This document shows positions 1 to 5,822 of a stretch of DNA of 6,697 nt, in pieces. Every line of letters begins with the position of its first letter. Within the stretch, counting starts at the first letter, position 1. The notes under the pieces are model-generated. The model was not told the origin of the DNA, did not search any database, and saw only the letters and a program-made list of their open reading frames with translations. Source of the DNA: Bog-793 sp050010315 (lineage in GTDB: Bacteria > Actinomycetota > Acidimicrobiia > Acidimicrobiales > Bog-793); contig JBEKLG010000101.1 of the NCBI GenBank assembly GCA_050010315.1, forward strand, positions 1 through 6,697. The letters run 5' to 3'. Position numbers and translations under genes: made by a program.

Positions 1-1
1 T

Positions 2-8
2 AAGGAGG
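2..8 (+). promoter_or_regulatory. Shine-Dalgarno sequence AAGGAGG upstream of the transposase
   Basis: AAGGAGG is a perfect match to the anti-Shine-Dalgarno complement. Thirteen bases separate it from GTG 22, more than the usual 5-9, and it is far from the alternative ATG 55. The inverted repeat at 13-31 starts shortly downstream and could change the effective spacing. It is the only good ribosome binding site near either candidate start. Confidence 0.45.
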
Positions 9-11
9 CTA

Positions 12-1131
12 CAGTGGGTTCGTGACCCACTCCCTGGCGGCGCCGCCCCTGCAGATGTCCAACGATGATCGACGGACGCTCGAGCGATTCGCGAAGTCGC
101 GAACGATGGCGCACCGCACGGTGCTGCGTGCTCGTGCGCTGCTGTTGGCAGCCGACGGTGTGGCCAACAACGAGATCGCGTTGCGGGTGAACGTGAATCC
201 CAACTCGGTGCGTATGTGGCGACAACGTTTCGACGACGAAGGGATCGCGGGAGTGGGACGCGTGGCGCCGGGTCGTGGGCGCAAGCCGTCACTGCCCGAG
301 GGCACCGTGGCCGAAGTGGTGGCCCTCACGATGAACGAATTGCCCGATGATGGTTCGACGCAGTGGAGCACGCGATCACTGGCCCAACGCGTCGGAGTCA
401 GTCACGACACGGTGGCGCGCATCTGGAAGGACCACGGACTGAAGCCCTGGAGGCTCGAGACCTTCAAGGTCTCCAGCGATCCGCACTTCGAAGAGAAGCT
501 CGTCGACGTGGTAGGGCTCTATCTGAACCCACCGGCGCGCGCAGTGGTCTTTAGTTTTGACGAGAAAACTCAGGTCCAGGCGCTGGACCGCACCCAGCCG
601 AGCCTGCCCCTGAAGAAGGGCCGCGGCGCCACCATGACCCATGACTACAAGCGTCACGGCACCACGGATCTGTTCGCCGCGATGAACGTGGCGACCGGTC
701 AGGTGCTTTACGACACCAAGACGAGGCACTCGTCAAAGGAAGTGCTCGACTTCTTCCGGTTCATCGACCTGCACGTTGATCGCGACCTCGAGATCCACGT
801 GGTGCTCGACAACCTCTCAGCGCACAAGGCCGAACCCGTGGCGACGTGGCTCGCGCACGCGAAGCGCGCTCGTTGGCACCTGCACTTCACGCCGACGAGC
901 TCCTCATGGCTCAATCTCGTCGAGGGATGGTTCGCCCAACTCACCAACCGACGGCTCAGGAAGGGTGCGTTCTCCTCGGTGCAGCACCTCGAAAACGAGA
1001 TCGGCATCTGGGCCGAAGGGTGGAACGAAGATCCCAAGCCCTTCATCTGGAAGAAGCCAGCCAAGGAGATCATCACCAAGGTCCGGCGAGGGCGCTCGAC
1101 ATTGTCCTTAGTCAATTCAAAGACAGACCAC
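12..1131 (+). mobile_element. Probable IS630-family insertion sequence, ends not certain
   Basis: The limits given are a guess that assumes a duplicated TA target, with TA at 10-11 on the left and at 1132-1133 on the right. The tips would then be CAGTGGGTTCG on the left and, read inward on the other strand, GTGGTCTGTC on the right. They share only GTGG and scattered bases with a two-base offset, so the terminal repeats are weak. The true left end may lie before the window. If the right end is correct, the transposase TAG stop is completed by the target TA. The presence of the element is secure from its transposase; the boundaries are not. Confidence 0.4.
13..31. repeat. Perfect stem-loop over the transposase GTG start
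   Basis: AGTGGGT (13-19) and ACCCACT (25-31) are exact reverse complements separated by the five bases TCGTG. This gives a 7-bp stem whose loop contains the candidate GTG start (22-24). It may belong to the left end of the element, or it may limit translation of the transposase when transcripts read in from outside. The function is inference; the inverted repeat is directly visible. Confidence 0.6.
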
Positions 1132-1134
1132 TAG
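22..1134 (+). CDS. IS630-family transposase (DDE, Tc1/mariner superfamily)
   Basis: This is a full-length DDE transposase of about 370 residues, expected to catalyse cut-and-paste transposition into TA dinucleotides. From the GTG at 22, residues 40-70 form an N-terminal helix-turn-helix (ANNEIALRVNVNPNSVRMW) and residues 116-144 a second one (RSLAQRVGVSHDTVARIW); both should bind the element ends. The catalytic core shows D180 in VVFSFDEK, D263 in HVVLDNLSAHK and E301 in SSWLNLVEGWF. The HFTPTSSSWLNLVEGWF block is a family hallmark. No frameshift or internal stop is seen, so it looks intact. The start is uncertain. GTG 22 lies 13 nt after a perfect AAGGAGG (2-8), a long spacing, and inside a hairpin. 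The in-frame ATG at 55 (giving MSNDDRRTLERF) lacks a clear Shine-Dalgarno sequence but matches the usual N-terminus better. An in-frame TAA at 1-3 excludes an earlier start. The TAG stop overlaps a CTAG, the kind of site these elements target. Confidence 0.95.
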   Translation: MTHSLAAPPLQMSNDDRRTLERFAKSRTMAHRTVLRARALLLAADGVANNEIALRVNVNPNSVRMWRQRFDDEGIAGVGRVAPGRGRKPSLPEGTVAEVVALTMNELPDDGSTQWSTRSLAQRVGVSHDTVARIWKDHGLKPWRLETFKVSSDPHFEEKLVDVVGLYLNPPARAVVFSFDEKTQVQALDRTQPSLPLKKGRGATMTHDYKRHGTTDLFAAMNVATGQVLYDTKTRHSSKEVLDFFRFIDLHVDRDLEIHVVLDNLSAHKAEPVATWLAHAKRARWHLHFTPTSSSWLNLVEGWFAQLTNRRLRKGAFSSVQHLENEIGIWAEGWNEDPKPFIWKKPAKEIITKVRRGRSTLSLVNSKTDH

Positions 1135-1342
1135 TGAGGTGAGGGAGCCGAGATGGCAAACCTCAAAGCGGCGTGTTGGGCTCTGACTAGTCACCAGATC
1201 TCGGGGCGCGTGCCGCGACGGCAGCTCAGCGCCACGAACGCCGCCACGACGCCCACGATGGCGGACAGATACGGATTCTCCCTTGGCCCGCTCGAACGAG
1301 GCCACTAGTCGCGTTTTCTGCCCTTCACCTGCGCTCTTCTAG
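1135..1342. other. Gene-poor spacer with clustered CTAG sites
   Basis: These 208 bp between transposase and tRNA hold no convincing gene. ACTAGT occurs at 1130-1135, 1186-1191 and 1304-1309, and TCTAGT at 1338-1343. The 8-mer CCACTAGT is directly repeated at 1128-1135 and 1302-1309. TGACTAGTCA at 1184-1193 is a perfect 10-bp palindrome. On the minus strand, from about 1304 down to a TGA at 1193-1191, one frame reads NPYLSAIVGVVAAFVALSC and then RRGTRPEIW. That resembles a single membrane helix with a positive tail, but no start codon or ribosome binding site supports it. No stem followed by a T-tract was seen. Confidence 0.5.
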
Positions 1343-1416
1343 TGGGCCGTACAAGACTTGAACTTGTGACCTCTTGCGTGTCATGCAAGCGCGCTACCAG
1401 ACTGCGCCAACGGCCC
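1343..1416 (-). tRNA. tRNA-Val (anticodon GAC)
   Basis: Read on the minus strand, the sequence folds into a complete cloverleaf. The acceptor stem is GGGCCGT with ACGGCCC. The D arm is GCGC-AGTCTGGTA-GCGC. The anticodon arm is CTTGC-ATGACAC-GCAAG, with GAC at positions 34-36 reading the valine codons GUC and GUU. The variable loop is AGGTC, and the T arm is ACAAG-TTCAAGT-CTTGT. All stems are fully paired, and the discriminator is A (1343). The 3' CCA is not encoded, since the next bases are CTA, so it must be added after transcription. The gene is intact and lies between the transposase side and the glycosyltransferase operon. The tRNA identity is certain from the anticodon loop; the 5' end is set by the acceptor pairing. 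Confidence 0.95.
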
Positions 1417-1429
1417 AGGAAACGCGCAC

Positions 1430-1435
1430 GTTATC
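1430..1435 (-). promoter_or_regulatory. Candidate -10 element of the tRNA-Val gene
   Basis: GATAAC on the minus strand, preceded by TG in GGTGATAACG, lies 13 nt upstream of the mature tRNA 5' end. It would place transcription initiation about 6 nt before the tRNA. No good TTGACA-type -35 was found at the right distance, so the call rests on the -10 alone. Confidence 0.35.
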
Positions 1436-1492
1436 ACCGCGGAAGCGACACCAGAGACCATGACGGCGCCGAGTGCCGATCGGGTCCATCGG

Positions 1493-1498
1493 TAGGAT
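1493..1498 (+). promoter_or_regulatory. Candidate -10 element for a leaderless glycosyltransferase operon
   Basis: TAGGAT fits the actinobacterial TANNNT -10 pattern. It is followed by CTCGCCC and then GTG at 1506, so initiation about 7 nt downstream would fall on or next to the start codon and give a leaderless mRNA. The same bases include AGGA (1494-1497), 8 nt before the GTG, and could instead act as a ribosome binding site. Both readings favour the start at 1506. No clear -35 is present. Confidence 0.45.
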
Positions 1499-1505
1499 CT
1501 CGCCC

Positions 1506-3941
1506 GTGCAGTCCCTCCCCGGAGCGGGTCGCGCGGGCGCTCGCAGCACGGCACCCCGCCGTGGCCAGCGGGCTACCGCCGGGTTCCGTCAGTACCTGGC
1601 ACGGTTCTTTGAACCCGCCTCGCTCGCGACGTTCATCGTCATCGGGGGCGTCACCGCCTTCATCGTCGCCCAGCTACAACCGGGACTCATCCTCGGGCCG
1701 AATATGGACGTCGGGGGGGACACCGCCGCCCACGTCGTCGCCGTCGACTTCTTCATCCACCACGTCCTCGCCCACGGCCAGCTGTCGGGTTGGGATCCGG
1801 AATGGTTCGGCGGCTTCCCCCTCTACGTCTTTTACTTCCCGCTCCCGGCGGTGCTTGTCGCCATCGTCTCCGGGGTGACGACCTACGCCGTCGGTTTCAA
1901 GATCGTCACCGTCCTGGGCACGATCTTCCTGCCCCTCGCGGCATACGCGTTCGGCCGTCTCGCAGGATTCGCCCGACCGATCCCCGCCCTCATGGCCGCC
2001 GCGACCGTGCCGTTCCTGTTCAACTTCGCGCCCTCGGGAACCGCCGTCTACTACCCGTGGAACATCGACGGCGGCACGATCGCTTCGACCCTCGCCGGGG
2101 AGTTCTCCTTCAGTCTGGCGCTGACCTTTGCAGTGCTGTTCCTCGGTGCCTTCGTCTACGCCCTACGAACCGGACGCTATCGGTGGCTCGCCGCCCTGCT
2201 CTTCGCGTTGACCCTGCTGTGTCACGTGATTCCCGGTTTGTTCGCCGGCGGCGCGGCCATCATCATCATCGTCGCCCGCTCAAGACGGCGCGAAGCCGCC
2301 ACCCTCATCGCCGTCGGTGCCCTCGGGGCCTTCATCGCGGCATTCTGGCTCCTGCCGTTCGCCGCGTACCTCTCCTACTCGTCGTCGATGAACTTCGGCC
2401 GTGTCGGTGACGTTTACTCCCAGCTCTTCCCGGCGAACGGCGAACAGGCGGTGCAGTGGATCGCGGCCGTCGGGCTGGTCGTCGCCGTCTGGCGTCGCGA
2501 CCGGATCGCGCTCGCGCTCGGCGCGGTGGCTTTGGCGAGCGTCGCCGCGTTCTGCTGGCTCCCCTCTGGCCTCGTCTACAACGGACGATGGCTCCCCTTC
2601 TGGTACCTCACAACCGCCCTGCTCGCGGCATACGCCGTCGGCGAACTGGGCCGCACCGGGTTCGCGGCATTGGGCCACGAGAGCCTCAACCCGATCCTCA
2701 CCGGCGTCTTCGGCGCCCTTGTCGCTGTCGGCGCCGTCGCCCTCTGGCTGGGCGTGCTCCCGTTTACGCCCTCGGATACTCCGCGCAACCCCGTCGACAG
2801 CTGGGCGAAATGGAACTACTCCGGTTACCAGGCGAAACCCGGCTGGCCCGAGTTCCGCCGCGTCGTGGCGATGCTCGAGCGTGCCGCGGTGGTCCACGGC
2901 TGCGGCAGGCTCGACTATGAGTACTCTCCCAACACCGAGCAGGTCTTCGGCTCGACGCTCGTGCCGATGTCCTTCCCTCTGTGGACGAACGGCTGCATAG
3001 ACAGCGCCGAGGGTCTTTACTACGAGTCGTCGACCTCGAACCACTTCCACTTCCTCGACCAGGCAGAGCTCTCGCTCGAAGCCTCGAATCCCGTCGTCGG
3101 CCTCCCGTACCGCACGCTCGACGTGGCGGACGGGATCCGGCATCTGCAGCTCACCGGCGTGAAGTACTTCCTCGCCGACTCGCCGACGGTCGAGCGCGAC
3201 GCGGCGGCGGATCCCTCGCTCGTCGCCGTCGGCTCGACAGCGGAGTCCGCGAGCGTCGTCGACGGATCGGCGCCTTCCCCAACGTCGCCGACAAAGCCGC
3301 GCTGGGTCCTTTACCTGATCCGCGACTCGGGGCTCGTCGTGCCGCTCCGCTACGAGCCGATCGTGGAAAGTGGCCTCACGAAGACGCAGTGGCAGACGAC
3401 GACGGCCGTCACCTGGTACCAGGACCCCAGCTACTGGCCTGTGCCCATCGTCGGCCAGGGTCCGGCTACCTGGCCCCACGCCCCGCCGGGAACCCTCCTT
3501 CTCCCCGCGGCGTCACGGCGCGTCGCGGCGACGACCGTCTCGCACATCTACTACGGCGACTCGACGGTCTCGTTCCGAGTCAGCCGCCTCGGCGTGCCGA
3601 TCCTCGTGAAGGTCCCCTACTTCCCCAACTGGACGGCGACCGGCGCCCTGGGACCGTACGAGGCGACGCCGAACCTCATGGTCGTCGTGCCGCAGGCGCA
3701 CGATGTCGTCCTCACCTACGGAACAACCGCCGTCGACTGGGCCGGACGCGTCGCCTCGGGCATCGGTGTCCTCGGCCTGGTGGTGATCGGGCGATCCCCC
3801 GTGCCGGACGAGGCCGAACCGGCAGCCGGCGGTGGATCCCCGCCGGCGAGGCCGGCCGGGGGTGCCCCGTCGGCGCCCGTCGCCCAAGCCGGCGACGACG
3901 AGGACACGAATAAGGCATCCTTCGACCCGTGGAAACTGTGA
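1506..3941 (+). CDS. Polytopic GT-C-like membrane protein (PTPS-related / YfhO-like), probable envelope glycosyltransferase
   Basis: This 811-residue membrane protein probably transfers a sugar from a lipid carrier to an envelope acceptor; its substrate is unknown. From GTG 1506, a short basic cytoplasmic N-terminus leads to a first helix near 40-58. An outer loop follows with MDVGGDTAAHV (68-78) and WDPEWFGGFPLYVFYFPL (96-113), the acidic and aromatic loop pattern of GT-C-fold proteins and of the family named '6-pyruvoyl-tetrahydropterin synthase-related', a name that implies no pterin activity. About ten more hydrophobic segments run to residue 419. Residues 420-740 are soluble, presumably outside, and contain VPYFPNWTATG (703-713), the YfhO-like 'YPGW' region. 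A last helix lies at about 742-762. A Pro/Gly/Ala-rich acidic tail ends in FDPWKL. GTG 1473 is an alternative start, but 1506 has the better upstream signal. The stop overlaps a possible GTG start of the next gene by 4 nt, so the two are co-translated. Confidence 0.85.
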   Translation: MQSLPGAGRAGARSTAPRRGQRATAGFRQYLARFFEPASLATFIVIGGVTAFIVAQLQPGLILGPNMDVGGDTAAHVVAVDFFIHHVLAHGQLSGWDPEWFGGFPLYVFYFPLPAVLVAIVSGVTTYAVGFKIVTVLGTIFLPLAAYAFGRLAGFARPIPALMAAATVPFLFNFAPSGTAVYYPWNIDGGTIASTLAGEFSFSLALTFAVLFLGAFVYALRTGRYRWLAALLFALTLLCHVIPGLFAGGAAIIIIVARSRRREAATLIAVGALGAFIAAFWLLPFAAYLSYSSSMNFGRVGDVYSQLFPANGEQAVQWIAAVGLVVAVWRRDRIALALGAVALASVAAFCWLPSGLVYNGRWLPFWYLTTALLAAYAVGELGRTGFAALGHESLNPILTGVFGALVAVGAVALWLGVLPFTPSDTPRNPVDSWAKWNYSGYQAKPGWPEFRRVVAMLERAAVVHGCGRLDYEYSPNTEQVFGSTLVPMSFPLWTNGCIDSAEGLYYESSTSNHFHFLDQAELSLEASNPVVGLPYRTLDVADGIRHLQLTGVKYFLADSPTVERDAAADPSLVAVGSTAESASVVDGSAPSPTSPTKPRWVLYLIRDSGLVVPLRYEPIVESGLTKTQWQTTTAVTWYQDPSYWPVPIVGQGPATWPHAPPGTLLLPAASRRVAATTVSHIYYGDSTVSFRVSRLGVPILVKVPYFPNWTATGALGPYEATPNLMVVVPQAHDVVLTYGTTAVDWAGRVASGIGVLGLVVIGRSPVPDEAEPAAGGGSPPARPAGGAPSAPVAQAGDDEDTNKASFDPWKL

Positions 3942-3952
3942 CGGGCGGCACG

Positions 3953-4813
3953 ATGAACAGCGGATCGGACGCCCCGGCCAGCGAAGCGCCGCGCGATCTC
4001 GAGCCGCCTCCCGAGATCTCGGTAATCCTGCCGGCCCACAACGAGATCATGCTCGTCGGCTCGACGATCACGAATCTCGTTTCCGGTCTCGAGAGGCGCC
4101 GGCGCTCCTTCGAGATCGTCGTCGTCGAGAACGGATCGACCGACGGAACGCTCCGCCTCGTCCGCCTGCTCGCAGCCCAGCTGCCGCACGTGCGGGTGCT
4201 CTCACTCGCGGCCAGTGACTACGGCGCGGCGCTCGCGGCGGGGTTCCGGGACGCGCTCGGCGCGCTCATCGTCAGCTTCGATGTCGACTACTACGACCTG
4301 TCATTCTTTGACGCCGCGCTCCGCCTCCTCGACTCCGGGGAGGCGGACCTTGTCCTCGCCTCGAAACGCGCTCCGGGAGCCCGCGACCGGCGACCGCTCC
4401 TGCGACGGCTCCTCACCGCGGGCTTCGCGTTCGCGTTGCACCGGGTCCTCGACCTGCCGGTGAGCGACCCCCACGGGATGAAGGCGCTGAGCGCCTCCGC
4501 CGTCGTGCCGCTCATCGAGGAGACCGCGCTGCGCGGCAGCCTGTTCGACGTCGAGCTCGTGGCGCGGGCCGATCGCGCTGGTCTCGCTCTGCGCGAGCTG
4601 CCGGTGGCGGTGCGGGAGCTCCGGCCGCCGCGCACCTCGGTCGCACGACGCACGGTCGAAGCCGCGGTCGGCCTCGTCCGACTGCGCCTCCTCCTTGGCA
4701 GGGCGGACGGCTCCGAACACGGCGAGCCGAAGCACCGCGGCCGGGTCAGGCGCGCCCAGGAGGGCGAAGGGCCACGGCGCGGCGGGCGCGGGAGCGAACC
4801 AGCCGAGACCTAG
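3953..4813 (+). CDS. Family 2 glycosyltransferase, polyprenyl-phosphate sugar synthase-like
   Basis: This cytoplasmic GT2 enzyme of 286 residues probably moves a sugar from a nucleotide donor to a polyprenyl phosphate, as DPM1-like synthases do. The GT-A fold starts at ISVILPAHNE (22-31). VVVENGSTDGT (56-66) is the nucleotide-binding region, SFDVDYYD (108-115) holds the metal-binding DXD, and SDPHGMKALS (171-180) matches the conserved 'T-GfK' block of DPM1-like enzymes. LFDVELVARADRAGLALRELPV (split around 198-218) is the usual late motif. There are no clear transmembrane helices, unlike GtrB-type enzymes. The last ~40 residues are charged, Arg/Gly-rich and probably disordered. ATG 3953 is preceded by a weak GGGCGG. 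GTG 3938 in frame overlaps the upstream TGA by 4 nt (GTGA) and is a fair alternative. The pairing with the GT-C-like gene suggests that it supplies the lipid-linked donor. The sugar cannot be told from sequence. Confidence 0.85.
   Translation: MNSGSDAPASEAPRDLEPPPEISVILPAHNEIMLVGSTITNLVSGLERRRRSFEIVVVENGSTDGTLRLVRLLAAQLPHVRVLSLAASDYGAALAAGFRDALGALIVSFDVDYYDLSFFDAALRLLDSGEADLVLASKRAPGARDRRPLLRRLLTAGFAFALHRVLDLPVSDPHGMKALSASAVVPLIEETALRGSLFDVELVARADRAGLALRELPVAVRELRPPRTSVARRTVEAAVGLVRLRLLLGRADGSEHGEPKHRGRVRRAQEGEGPRRGGRGSEPAET
4810..4813. other. CTAG shared by two convergent stop codons
   Basis: The palindrome CTAG supplies TAG on the plus strand (4811-4813, end of the glycosyltransferase gene) and TAG on the minus strand (4812-4810, end of the secreted protein gene). 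There is no intergenic space, so any terminator of either gene must lie inside the coding region of the other. Confidence 0.85.
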
Positions 4814-5640
4814 GCACCGCCGAGGATCTTCACGATCCTGCGGACGTCAGCCCGAGCCGAGACAACCTGAGAACTCGCCGCGACGAGCGTCGCCGCCGAC
4901 CCGGCGAAGGTCTGCGCGCCCTGGGCGTCGTTCTCCGGCGTGAGCGCCAGCAACGCCGCCGTGGAGTCCCCCAGCGAGGTCTCCACGGCGCTCAAGAGCG
5001 CGACGAGCTTCTCGTAGATCCGCTGCGCTGCCGCAGCCCCATGCCCGGACGACTTCTCCGTAGTGATCGCAGTCTGCAACGAGGGCTCGAGCGCGGCAAG
5101 GGTGACCACCTTGGCGAGCTTGCGGTCGGCGAGTACCACCGCCCGCACCTGGGGAGTAAGTAGCGAGAACACCCGGTAGTTAAGGACCATCGCGTCCGCC
5201 GTTAGGCGCAACTCGGCGATCGTCGTCTCGCCTTCGAGCCCGGCGAGCAGATCGCTGAGGCCAGACTGGTCCGAGGTGATGATCGCGTCGAGCGCCACGC
5301 GGTGCTGGGCCGTGAGGTTGCCCGCCACGCTGACGGCGAAGGCCGCTGACTCCAAGGCGTCGAGGCGCAGGGTCAAGGCTCTCCCGAGCCAGGTACGCAC
5401 CCGGGCGACGGGTACGCCCGGCGGGATCGCCGGCGCCGCGTTGTCCGCCCGCGGGCTTGGCAGCGTGCCCGCGGCTCCGCCGACAGCGCTGGAAGTTCCC
5501 GCCGTACCGAGAAGGAGCGTGGCCACAACGAGCACGCCACAGAACGCCCGGCACAGCGGTCCCACGTCGTCTCGTCGCACGGCCGCAGTCACGCTTCCCC
5601 TTCCGCGGCCGGACCGGCCGCATCGGCAACCAGACGACAT
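4810..5640 (-). CDS. Secreted alpha-helical protein of unknown function
   Basis: I do not recognise a characterised function. From ATG 5640 the protein has 276 residues. After a basic N-region comes a hydrophobic stretch GVLVVATLLLG (35-45) and a likely signal peptidase I site after TSSA (49-52). There is no lipobox cysteine at the site, and the mature chain has no cysteine at all. Residues 53-80 are rich in Pro, Ala and Gly. The rest is Ala/Leu-rich and strongly helix-forming, with LTADAMVLNYRVFSLLTPQV (146-165) as its most distinctive part. I recall similar 'YRVY.L..PQV' segments in uncharacterised exported actinobacterial proteins, but this was not checked. ATG 5640 has GGAG 5 nt upstream. 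GTG 5592 after GAAGGGGAAGC would give a shorter, more typical signal peptide (260 residues in all) and is nearly as likely. The gene converges on the glycosyltransferase gene and shares its stop CTAG. Confidence 0.75.
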   Translation of the reverse strand: MSSGCRCGRSGRGRGSVTAAVRRDDVGPLCRAFCGVLVVATLLLGTAGTSSAVGGAAGTLPSPRADNAAPAIPPGVPVARVRTWLGRALTLRLDALESAAFAVSVAGNLTAQHRVALDAIITSDQSGLSDLLAGLEGETTIAELRLTADAMVLNYRVFSLLTPQVRAVVLADRKLAKVVTLAALEPSLQTAITTEKSSGHGAAAAQRIYEKLVALLSAVETSLGDSTAALLALTPENDAQGAQTFAGSAATLVAASSQVVSARADVRRIVKILGGA

Positions 5641-5675
5641 CGTCGCTCCATTGTGTTCGACATCGGCGTGGGAAT

Positions 5676-5691
5676 TGTGAACAGTATGTGA
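5676..5691 (-). promoter_or_regulatory. TCACA direct repeats upstream of the secreted protein gene
   Basis: On the minus strand, TCACA occurs at 5691-5687 and again at 5680-5676, exactly 11 bp apart (TCACATA-N4-TCACAAT), about one helical turn. This spacing resembles the direct repeats bound by OmpR/PhoB-type regulators; mycobacterial PhoP and MtrA sites use TCACA-containing repeats. A TTGACA at 5697-5692 overlaps the first repeat and could be a -35, but I found no good -10 at 16-18 bp from it. The site is 36 bp upstream of ATG 5640, within the 182-bp divergent spacer shared with the exonuclease gene. Confidence 0.35.
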
Positions 5692-5810
5692 TGTCAACAC
5701 CGTCGCCCCAGCGCCGGGGAAGGCGGTCGCGGGCGAAACGCCGGGGACCAGCCGGTGAGCTCTCCGCGGCGGCGTGGCCGGGGAAAACTCGCTGCGGGAC
5801 ATCGTCCACC

Positions 5811-5816
5811 TACACT
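5811..5816 (+). promoter_or_regulatory. Candidate -10 element for a leaderless exonuclease gene
   Basis: TACACT fits TANNNT and is followed by six bases (CGAACC) and then GTG at 5823, the spacing typical of actinobacterial leaderless genes. No Shine-Dalgarno sequence lies before this GTG, which supports leaderless initiation. No convincing -35 was seen. Confidence 0.55.
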
Positions 5817-5822
5817 CGAACC

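Noticed and set aside
22..1134. Transposase as part of a defence or CRISPR-associated transposon
   Set aside because: It is a simple single-gene IS630-type DDE enzyme. No accessory Tn7-like genes, TnpB or repeats are present in the window.
1117..1305. A 62-codon minus-strand frame from GTG 1305
   Set aside because: It overlaps the end of the transposase gene, is Arg-rich, lacks a ribosome binding site and shows no domain.
1343..1416. tRNA gene as the attachment site of an integrated element
   Set aside because: No direct repeat of the tRNA 3' end occurs elsewhere in the window, and there is no integrase gene. The IS630 transposase does not use tRNA sites.
2280..3479. A 399-codon open frame on the minus strand, antisense to the membrane protein gene
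   Set aside because: It is Arg/Asp/Glu-rich with no recognisable domain, and lies opposite a gene with clear membrane helices and family motifs. Long antisense frames are expected in GC-rich coding DNA.
5457..5822. Upstream extension of the exonuclease frame to 5457
   Set aside because: It runs antisense through the signal-peptide region of the secreted protein gene, encodes Arg-rich sequence without homology, and would bypass the well-placed TACACT-GTG start at 5823.
5641..5822. DnaA-box-like CTGTTCACA near 5677-5685 as a replication origin
   Set aside because: There is a single imperfect match, no cluster and no origin genes nearby; the TCACA direct repeat explains the same bases better.
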